Below the pieces are notes generated by a model. That model was not told the DNA's origin. It did not search any database and worked only from the letters and a program-made list of their open reading frames with translations. The position numbers and the translations under genes are program-made. A DNA stretch of 13,520 nt from assembly GCA_009602725.1 (NCBI GenBank), contig WELB01000103.1:379985-393504 (forward strand), written 5' to 3'. Source of the DNA: Spirogloea muscicola (Eukaryota > Streptophyta > Zygnematophyceae > Spirogloeales > Spirogloeaceae). Shown one piece after another: positions 5,792-13,520 of this stretch. The number at the start of each line of letters is the position of its first letter. The first letter of the stretch is position 1.

Positions 5792-8700
5792 GTAAGTGCT
5801 GCCTTCACTTCCCCATGCTGCGTCTGCTCTCTTGCTGGGCGATGAAATAGTCTGTCCATAGTCGTACAGGCCTGCCTTCTTGGGATCTACCAGCCCAGGC
5901 TGTTGGTCAGCGGAGGTGCTGAGCATTCGCCATTGCTTTGAGATCAGTGAGTTGAGGTGATCAATTATCACTCGCCTCCTTTCTGCCTGGGCGGAGGTCC
6001 TTGAGAGTAGCGGGAGCAGATGCTGGTGAAAAAGGTCCTCTACTTGGTTGTAACGCACGCTGTTAGCAGTCCACAAGTGCGTCTCTGTCGATTGGTTGGG
6101 TCCTCAGTCTCTGTGGCAATGCATTCATGGTTCCAGCAGTGCTGCCTGTGCAGGCTGAAGCTGTCCATTGTGGAGATACAACCTGAAAAGCTCGACACAC
6201 TTCAAGAAGAGAGCATTGGGGTCTCACCTGAGTTGCTTGCAAAGTCACCTGGCAAGCAGCTGCAGCCTGGCCTCCTGAGGAGGCTCACCAGCAGTGAAGC
6301 TCCCACTCCCAAGGGCTCTGGCTCTTATGACCTCGTGCAGGAGGTCAGGTACGTCTTTGTGCAGGTGCTCTCAGCGCGGTCACTGATTGCCAAGGACTTC
6401 AGTGGCACCAGCGACCCTGTGAGGCATCACCTCTTCCGAGCCTTATTTATTCGCTGCTTTTGTGATGTTATGAGCTGCTTAGTACAACTAGATTGCTGAA
6501 GCAGGCTTGCTCGAGCTTAGCCTCTATGAGAACGTATTTGTCAAGTGCGAGCGCCAGCTCCCACAAGTTCGAGGTAGGCACATCTGCTGAGATTGAAATG
6601 CTCGGAGATACCAGAGGAAGCTTGAATTTCGCAATGTGGCCTGAGCTTCTGTGCAAGCTGACTCATTTCATAGAGTGCGTGTTGCAGTTTGCGAGGGTCA
6701 GTGTTGGCAATCAGAGCTCGCGTACAAAGACGATATACAAGGAACTGAACCCAGAGTGGAGTGAAACATTTGCATTTGCTGCAAGCCAAAGCGAGGGCTT
6801 TGACATCAACACAGGCTTCGTTGAGGTTTCCATCTGGGATGAGGTGCATTACTAATTGCACCTCTGAGTCCATACGCTCTGCCCATCTATGATGAGGCCA
6901 TCAGAGAGCAAGCCTTATGCATTGGTGGTGTACTGAGAGGCCTGCAAACGGTCACCAACACTTTAGGAATCTCCTGCGTGAGTGTTATGCATGCTTGTTG
7001 TAGGAGACTGCCTCTTGTGAACTATAGCTGGCTCAGAAAGCCAAGTGGAAGGCCATGTCATCAACCACTTAACCTGCTAAGCACTCACTTGCCAAGTCAT
7101 TGGTCTTTGCATATGACTTGGATCAGGTCGCAGTTACATCAATCTCGCATTTGCATCTGCTATGGTTCATGCTTTGTGATACGTAAATTTGTGTTGTTGA
7201 TCAGGACAAACTCTTTCAGAATGATTTTCTTGGAGAAGTGCGAGTGCCTCTAGCAGACCTGCCCAAGCGGGATACAGGCGACCCACCGGCGCTTGTGCAG
7301 TGGTACAAGCTCAGTGCCCAGTCTGCTCGCGCCAAGGTCAAAGGTTTGTCATCGCCGTCAATGCCTCTGATTCATATGTACAGCAGCCACTTCCTTACAT
7401 CCAAGTGATTGACTGCAGCGTACTGCACAAGTTGCCTCAAACGTTTTTGTTCTCATCAACTGTGCACATTCTCTTGGCAGCCTGCTGATTGCTGCAAGTA
7501 CGAATAGCCAACATGCAGAGCAGGATGTGCTTTCTGAGCTTGGTGGGCAGCCATGGGCTGCCGAAAGACTTGCAGGAGATGTGCAGCTTTGCATGTGGAC
7601 TGGGTCGCAAGCAGACGAGTCCTTCAAGAAGGCTTGGCAGTCTGACTTGGGAGGTTCCAGGCATTCACGGGCCACCGTATGTTTTCTGTCCAATTGAGCT
7701 TTTCCAAATTAATTGGCATATTTGCTGATACGCCTTGAACATTCTTGCACCAGCAATGTTGGGAGGTTGCAGGCTGACAATAGCCAGGGGTTAGTTTCTT
7801 TGCTTGCTTTTGACTCTTTGACATGTTTGCTATAGCATCAGGTACATTGCTGCACTGTTTAAGGTTTGCTCTGAGATCCCTATTTGTCAATTATGCTGCA
7901 GGTATATGTCTCGCCTAAGCTATGGTATGTCCGCTGTGTTGTGATGGAGGTCCAAGATTTGTTGCTCATGGAATGCGCGCGCTTTCCTGAATTGGTGGGC
8001 TGTCATGACTTGATTGAACACCCCTATCTGAGGATAAGTTTGTTCTGGCCTTGAGGTCAGCATGGAGCTGTGGGTAAGTCAGATGACTAGTGACCTTGTG
8101 TGCAGGTTGTTCGATCCAATACCGCCGTCTGACAAGCAGACTGACTGTGGTGCAGTTTGTGAAGGCCAGGCTTCTTGACCAGAAGTATCAGAGCAAGGTG
8201 GTCAGTAGCAGAACAAACTTCGCAGTGTTGGACGAAGAAATTGTTTTTGTGGTTATTGAGGGAGCAGATGAAGAGCTTCACGTGGACATTTTCGACCGCA
8301 TTCAGCCCAACAATGTGAGCTACAGTCTCTGGTAGATACCACTCTACCGGCTTTTGTGTGAGCTTCTCCTGCTTTCTTAAGACAATAGCTTGCATCACAA
8401 TAATGACTAATTGCTTGGCCTTCCTGTGTCATCTTGCTCTTTTCTCTCCTTCAATCATTCTGGCAAGCATTTGATTGCATTGGACACTTTCAGATGCATT
8501 GGACAAACTTGTCTCATCCTCACCATTGTATCATCCTCAGCAAAGGCTCTTAAGCACGTGGGAAGCTGAGAGTTTTTATATGTGTTATGTGCCTAATCTA
8601 AATCATTGTAGGTATTATGGGCATATCTTCGTCACAACTCAGAGTGGGGAAGTATCGGTTTTTGGCAGTTGGTGCAAAGTGATTGGGGATGCAGACATGG

Positions 8701-11700
8701 CGAGCTTGTTCTGCGAAGGCGAAAAAGAGCTAGTGCATGTTGTCCTCATGCCATACTAACGTGGACCTAGTGACACCTGCAGGAGGACTTTCTCGGCCAT
8801 GTGTTGATTCGCCTGTCCAATGTGGAAAGAAGAACTCATAGCCACCATGTGAGCTCAAGGTCAATACTCGAGAGCAAATAGCACATGTGTGATAGGTTTT
8901 CAAGTCATGAGCAATAATTGCACCTGCCCAAAGATTACCCTTTTGACGACACCAGCACCATTCATGGGACATAGGTGTTGACTCTTTGGTTGCTCAGTGT
9001 ATGCTCTCGTCGTGAGCTGACACGTATATGGATGGCGATCAGGTGGTACCAACTTGACAAAGGCGACAAGAAGAAGGCAGTCGGGGGCCGTGTTCGGTTA
9101 CGGGTGTGCCTGGAGGGAGGTTACCATGTCATCGACGAGTCTCGCAGTCACTTGAGCAACACACTTCCTACTGCCGAGCAAGTATGGCCTTCTCGTTGCA
9201 GCCGTACCTGTTGCCCTGATTGCAATGCTTGGAGCACATTGCAACTGCGCAGGCATATGCAAACATAAGAACATGCAAATTCAAAACGACGTGGACATTT
9301 GACTCATTGGCTGCGATGATTTTCCAGCTGTGCACTCACAGACTGCAGTGGGATTTACAGCTGTGGAGGGAGCCAATTGGCACGGTGGAGCTGGGGATCA
9401 ACGGTGCCCAGGGGCTGACATCATTGAAGTCTTTTGGCCCCAGTGGCAGAGGAAGCACTGCTGATGCCTATTGTATAGCCAAATATGGATCTGTTTGGAT
9501 CAGGACGCGGACAGTGTCCAATGACCTGAATCCCCAGTGGCACGAGCAGCACACCTGGGATGTTCACGAGCTCAGCACTGTCCTCACAGTTGGCGTATTT
9601 GACAACCGGTACTCCTGCCGAACACTCACACAGCCTCAAGTGTATGCAAGCTTGACGGTGCAGCACTGCTCTCGCTTGGCAATCTTGGCTGGCTGATTGC
9701 TGTATAAGTAACGATCAAATATTCTCCTGTGCTTTAAGGTAGGTGAAATTGTTTTTGCATGCAGAGGGCTTCAGTCCTGCTGGACCTTCCTGTCTGTCTG
9801 ATGTACAGGCACTCCAAGACATCTGTTTCTGGCGCTAAGGACATGGCCGTGGGCAAGGTGCGCATCCGCCTGAGCACTTTGGAAGATCGGAAGATCTACC
9901 GGAATGTGTATCCCTTGTTCATGCTCACAAAGAGCGGTGTGAAGAAGATGGGCGAGGTGGAGCTCACAGTGCGATTCTGTCCTACAGCACCATTGCTTAC
10001 CATGGCCAAGCTCTACGTCACTCCGCCACTTCCAGCTATGCACTACACAGATCCGATTGGTGGTGGCCGGGTCAGTTTCCTGTTATTTTAAAGTTAAGTT
10101 AATATTTTAATAACTTGTTGTCACCTCTTAGATCTGCAAGGTGGGTAAGAGGGTACAGCTTTGCCTGATGCGCAGGAGCATGCAGAAAGGTTGCGAATTG
10201 CAGCTGCAGAGCTAGTGGTGCAGAAGCTGCTGAAGGCAGACCCTCCTTTCTGGCCTGAAGTCACTCACTTTATGCTGGATACTGATGAGAATGTTTTCTC
10301 AATGCGGCGCTCAAAGGCCAATCTCTACCGGATCAAGGTGCATGATGAATTATGTATTGATCGGTAGATTATCAGACAGTTGAGATCAGATGCTGCAGAA
10401 CATTGTACAGATGTGTCAGCTACCTGTTGGTACTCGCATTGCTCCTACTTGTACATGGGCTGCAAGGGAGCTTCCATCATACGACTTTGCTATCTTGGCA
10501 GGCTGTGCTGGGAGGCGTTATCTGGACAATGCAGCGATTCAAGAAAGTCAGAGATTGGGAGCCTCCGTGGATCACAGTTCTTGTGCATCTCGCATATGCA
10601 GTCCTAGTCTACCACCCAGCGCCCTCATTGGCCTTTGTGTTTGTGACACTTTTTGCACGGGGTATGCAAAACTTCCACAAACGGGCAAAACAGCCCGCAG
10701 TCATGGATGCCAAGCTTTCTCAAGTGAGGAAACTCTCCTCACTCGCAGTCCTGTCCCAGCGGGCTTCTCATGTGACAAGGCTTAGAGGACAGTAAGCAGC
10801 ACCTCTTGTTCCTGGCATCTCATGGGTTTGGGAGTTTGCAGGAGACGGCTGTGCTGCAAAGGATGGCAACGCTACAGAAGGAGCTGTCCTTGCCTTAGGC
10901 AGCTCTTCCTGCAAACTGGCCAACCTTTGCAAGATCACACGGTGCCCCAGTGGCAAGAGCTGACTGAGCTGGCGCTTTTCAGGGTGAGGAGATGGAGGAC
11001 CCGGACGATGCGGAGGAAGAGATAGACGAAGCCCCAACAGCTCAGCATAAAACAACCGAAACCTCCGTCCTGACCAATCCTGTCAAGTATTACAAGGTCT
11101 GCACATGGCAGCAAGACCCATATTGCTCCTACTATAGTATCTGAAGACTATTCAAGTACTGTCTGTGCTTCTTGACTTTGCACTTGTCCCTGTACTATGG
11201 CATCTGAGTTGCTGCATAACTTTCTGGTAGTGCAGATCTTGAAGGGGAGATATGATCGGCTGAAGCGGATTGCCAGCATGGTGCAAGCTTACATGGGGCT
11301 CATTGCTTCCTATGGAGAGCGTCTTCAAGCGCTGCTCAGCTGGAGGGACCCAAGGTACAGATGTATGCTCTATTTTGACTGCGGACAATCATGAACCTTG
11401 AACAGCACGTTAAAGAAACCCAGAAGCTTGAAAATGTAAGAAGATATAGTAACAGCCCCTTGAGCATGAATAAGCCATTGTTGATAGCTGCAGTTGCTGA
11501 TGGCTTTTGCATGCGCATTTCAGGGCTACTTTTGTGTTCACAGTCTTCTGCTTGGTGGCATCTGTCGTGGTGCTCTTGGTGCCGCTGACCCATATAGCCC
11601 TTCTGGCTGGCTTTTATGTGCTTCGTCACCCCCGCCTAAGGGATCCGCTTCCTGCCAAACCTGTCAACTTTCTCACGCGGCTGCCAGATCTTGCTGACAT

Positions 11701-11710
11701 TATGCTCTGA
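5069..11710 (+). CDS. MCTP: MCTP: four-C2-domain, membrane-anchored protein (QUIRKY/FTIP family), 18 exons
   Basis: Spliced product of about 969 residues; QUIRKY-type plant MCTPs with four C2 domains are about 1000. Plant MCTPs are ER-anchored by the C-terminal region, contact anionic plasma membrane lipid through C2 domains, and act at plasmodesmata and in FT-like protein transport. Visible order: C2A (about residues 8-118), short linker, C2B (197-305), C2C (373-480), C2D (537-671), the SMRRSKAN motif (744-751) and a PRT_C tail with hydrophobic hairpins at about 779-809 and 910-941. The ATG at 5069 sits in GCGGCCATGG and opens directly onto C2A; an in-frame ATG at 4991 is the alternative. 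All introns start GT and end AG, phases join and the total is a multiple of three. Least certain: the exon 1 donor (GTCCGT) and the exon 6/7 join. Family certain; cellular role inferred. Confidence 0.93.
6154..7343 (+). other. MCTP: MCTP exons 4-6: linker and C2B domain
   Basis: Exons 6154-6418, 6688-6843 and 7205-7343. Exon 4 holds a linker of about 60 residues, then YDLVQEVRYVFVQVLSARSL, the typical entry to C2B. Exon 5 gives SRTKTIYKELNPEWSETFAF and exon 6 gives NDFLGEVRVPLADLP and WYKL. Aspartates in loop 1 (KDFSGTSDP) and loop 3 (WDEVDK, across exons 5/6) are kept, so C2B is the best candidate for calcium binding. Exon 6 ends near AAG-GTTTGT, a weak donor; AAG-GTCAAA seven bases earlier is an alternative. 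Confidence 0.9.
7519..9181 (+). other. MCTP: MCTP exons 7-11: C2C domain
   Basis: Exons 7519-7676, 7902-7994, 8156-8314, 8783-8859 and 9043-9181. Landmarks are MWTGSQADESF and AWQSD (exon 7), VYVSPKLWYVR (exon 8), FVKARL (exon 9), DFLGHVLIRL (exon 10), SSRWYQL across exons 10/11 and VCLEGGYHVIDE (exon 11). Loop 1 reads LLLMECARFPEL without the usual acidic residues, so this domain probably does not bind calcium in the standard way. The exon 7 start is uncertain by a few codons: acceptors at 7518 and 7524 both fit with alternative exon 6 donors. Exon 10 ends at 8859; the GT at 8849 would break the frame. Confidence 0.88.
9349..10070 (+). other. MCTP: MCTP exons 12-13: C2D domain
   Basis: Exons 9349-9608 and 9809-10070. 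Landmarks in order are LWREPIGTVELGI, GRGSTADAYCIAKYG, WIRTRTVSNDLNPQWHEQHT, VLTVGVFDN across the junction, GKVRIRLSTLE, YPLFML and GEVELTVRF. This is the best conserved part of the protein and by itself identifies the plant MCTP family. The WIRTRT and NPQWHEQ signatures match land-plant members closely. The exon 12 donor splits an Arg codon that is completed by the first base of exon 13. Confidence 0.95.
10176..11710 (+). other. MCTP: MCTP exons 14-18: linker helix and PRT_C membrane anchor
   Basis: Exons 10176-10337, 10502-10723, 10983-11096, 11236-11354 and 11524-11710 (stop TGA at 11708). Exon 14 ends in SMRRSKANLYRIK. Exon 15 holds the first hydrophobic hairpin (WITVLVHLAYAVLVYHPAP onward). 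Exon 16 is an acidic spacer (EEMEDPDDAEEEIDEAP) at the place of the shorter DELDEEFD stretch in land plants. Exon 17 carries YDRLKRIAS and GERLQALLSWRDPR. Exon 18 has the second hairpin, the YVLRHPRLRDPLP motif and the short terminal tail. These hairpins anchor plant MCTPs in the ER, some with reticulon-like properties. Confidence 0.93.
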
Positions 11711-12003
11711 TAGGTGCCCTATATTATATCGACAAACTTCTCTTAGGAGGTCTAGATTTTTCGGGGGTCCTTATACACATGACTTCTGGCCTCTTCCTTG
11801 AGTGATGCAAATGGAGATGCAAGTGAAGCATGGCTTGTAGCTGTACATTACTGAAACTGATAGAGCAGTACTGACAAGGTGGAAGAGCCACCAGGGTTTT
11901 GCTGCCAACAGCCTTAGCTGAATTCACATCATCAGACATCCACATGTATAACCCTTGAAGTTCAGATATGCAGCCAGACGCTACTGCTGATACAGCTAAT
12001 GTA
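11711..12003. other. Convergent intergenic space (3' UTRs of MCTP and OBAP)
   Basis: 293 nt separate the two stop codons, which face each other. I found no canonical AATAAA on either strand and no clear TGTAA signal, so poly(A) sites cannot be placed. The two 3' UTRs may overlap. Nothing else is recognised. Confidence 0.6.
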
Positions 12004-13520
12004 CTATGCAAGATGCTTGGCCTGCAGGCTTACTTCCTTCACCTCCACTTTGAAGCTTTTGCCTATCTCCCAGGAGTTTGCTAGGGGATCCACACCTCCA
12101 GAGGGCCCCTCTAAGTGGGCTCGGGCTTTCTTCAAGCCTTCTATAGAGATGTTGTGCTTGCGCTCATATGCTGCAAGTCAATTACAATCATTCACATTGA
12201 TTGGTATAGCAGAGCGGTGTACATGACAACAACATGACAGTGGCCTCTAAATTGTGCTGACGACATATGGCCAGCGATTTTGCCAGAGGGTGCATGGACA
12301 AAGATTGCCGGGTGCATGCACAAAGGTTGCCAGGATTCACGAGACGCATGTTGCTTGCGGCACAATTACCTTTACGGACGTCTGGCAGCAGTTGGCCGTC
12401 ATGCGTGAATGCCATAAGGAGATCTGGCACGCCTACAGGCAGCGGGTCTCCTTCATCAAATTGCCAAAATTGCCAGCCCTTGCCTGCAAGTCCGAGTGAC
12501 TATATGACCACGCTACTTACAAAAGCAGCAGTTGCCTAGCTTGCCCACATATGAAGCTCGTGGAAAGCACATGACAAGTACTGCTCACTACAATATTTGA
12601 CCCAGTCATGCTGCACACAGGTATGCTTCAGGGTGAGGCTTTAAAGGCTCTCAACATTGCAGCATGCGATTGAGAGTGACTGACCATATGTCTTGGCGTA
12701 GCGGTCGAGCTCTTTGAGCTCGACCGTGGTGGGAACGCCGGGCAGAAATGCAATGCCGGCCTTGACCTCGTAGAGATGGGAATGCCAGAGCTTCTTCTCG
12801 TCTGGTGCGAAGTCCTTGAAAAGCTTGTCGCTGACCGCATACTCCACTCCGACGAGGCGAGCGGACGACGAGTTGGAGTCGTACAGTAAGCACTGGCTGA
12901 CGTCCTCGTTGAGATGCGCGCAGAACATGTGGTGCTCCACTTGCTTCGACAGGTCGTGTGCATGGAAGTGGATCCTGCATGGCATTCAACAGTCGGCTGT
13001 GCATGAAGTCGTCTGCCCGTACAGCACATGCTGCTGGCCTAGACAGAGAACGTCACGTCATGCAGAAGGCGAGTAGGAAGTTGAAGAGGGGAGCAGTCGA
13101 TGGTCTAAAGTCAGCCCGCTGCTCACAGCCCTGGCAGCATGGCCGCCCGGCTGTGGATGGGTCTACAGCCGATGCATGCAGGCCACAAAAGTGACCAGAC
13201 ACTGCGCTCGCTGGGCCGTCGACTGCCGGCGTCACAAGCTTTGAGCCGGCTCCTGCAGGCTGCGCTGCAGCTGATGTAGCTGGTCGTCGACGTGACGGTT
13301 CTCGTCGTGCTGACCCTCAGCTGCCCAAGTCCCGTGCTCTGTCAAGCTTACGAGACCATGGCCTTACGAGATCATGTGCGTGGCGACGGCGGAGAGCGGC
13401 GCGCGGGTCTGGAGCAGGCGCGCGCTGGCCTCCACCAGGGACTCGGCGACGGTCTTGGGCTCCCCGGGCACCGGCGGCGGCGGCGCGGCGGCCCTCGCCG
13501 GCGACCCCGCCCCGGGCGCC
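12004..13520 (-). CDS. OBAP: Oil-body-associated protein (OBAP, DUF1264 family), 5'-partial
   Basis: Four exons on the minus strand: 13520-13368, 12974-12685, 12483-12370 and 12170-12004, stop TAG at 12006-12004. All introns are GT...AG and the frame stays open through every join, giving about 240 residues; the family is about 240-250 long. Motifs in order: EASARLLQTRAPL (exon 1), IHFHAHDLSKQVEHH, CAHLNEDVSQCLLYDS, ARLVGVEY, EKKLWHSHLYEVKAG (exon 2), YGKGWQFWQFDEGDPLPVG across exons 2/3, LLMAFTHDGQL (exon 3), and DPLAN plus FKVEVKEV in exon 4. No in-frame Met lies in exon 1, so the start is just beyond the right edge. In seed plants OBAP proteins associate with oil bodies and affect their form. 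No catalytic role is known to me. Confidence 0.92.
12702..12726. repeat. 11-bp perfect inverted repeat inside OBAP exon 2
   Basis: CGGTCGAGCTC and GAGCTCGACCG flank TTT, a perfect 11-bp stem with a 3-nt loop. On the minus strand it encodes VELKELDR, so the symmetry follows partly from repeated Glu-Leu codons. It lies about 17 nt upstream of the exon 2 donor, in the mRNA close to a splice site. Confidence 0.85.
13347..13376 (-). repeat. Tandem near-duplicate of the OBAP exon 1 splice donor
   Basis: On the minus strand CATGATCTCGTAAG is followed 2 nt later by CATGGTCTCGTAAG, so two identical TCTCGTAAG donors sit 16 nt apart. Only the first keeps the frame: translation past it meets TAA in the very next codon. 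The first is therefore the productive donor. Confidence 0.8.

Noticed and set aside
8100-8140. GTTCGATCC string suggesting a tRNA T-arm
   Set aside because: No acceptor stem, anticodon arm or D-arm partner fits around it. It lies in MCTP intron 8.
8475-8759. 94-codon open frame in MCTP intron 9
   Set aside because: Exons 9 and 10 join directly in phase to give the expected C2C sequence (RIQPNN to EDFLGH). Inserting this frame would disrupt the domain, and it resembles nothing.
12188-12369. SMHPLAK-like stretch read beyond OBAP exon 3
   Set aside because: It superficially recalls the GIHPLA motif of OBAP. The true equivalent (DPLAN) lies in exon 4 after an acceptor at 12171, in phase with the GTAATT donor at 12369.
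12628-13029. 133-codon minus-strand frame over OBAP exon 2, and another at 12651-13004
   Set aside because: These are other frames of the same strand. Only the frame carrying LWHSHLYEVKAG and ARLVGVEY matches the OBAP family and joins correctly to exons 1, 3 and 4.

Overview
This is a nuclear genomic window from a green-lineage eukaryote, most likely a streptophyte alga or an early land plant. Both recognisable genes are plant-type families. Both are broken up by short spliceosomal introns (about 93-470 nt) with GT...AG borders, so single open frames show only fragments of each. I cannot name the species.

Layout. (1) Bases 1-122 are an uninterrupted A tract at the window edge, followed by a very GC-rich stretch. 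(2) Bases about 123-4780 hold no gene I can support. They are a mosaic of degenerate repeats: a hairpin-capable module around GGCTGGC...CACAGCC in both orientations, a second module of about 120 nt in at least four copies, a 71-bp tandem duplication, an isolated 13-bp-stem palindrome and a possible 163-bp MITE-like foldback element. (3) Bases 5069-11710 (+) carry a complete MCTP gene (multiple C2 domains and transmembrane region protein, the QUIRKY/FTIP family). I reconstructed 18 exons giving about 969 residues: four C2 domains and a C-terminal PRT_C region with two hydrophobic hairpins. (4) After 293 nt, bases 12004-13520 (-) carry a convergent oil-body-associated protein gene (OBAP, DUF1264 family). 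Four exons are visible and the N-terminal start lies just off the right edge.

How the genes relate. Plant MCTPs are ER-anchored proteins that contact the plasma membrane lipid through C2 domains, including at plasmodesmata. OBAPs associate with oil bodies, which arise from the ER. Both therefore act at ER/lipid interfaces, but convergent neighbours in a eukaryote need not be co-regulated and I claim no functional link. Both genes have very GC-rich 5' exons and less GC-rich downstream exons. No prokaryote-type operon, CRISPR array, tRNA or rRNA gene was seen. The clearest unexplained material is the repeat mosaic left of the MCTP gene.
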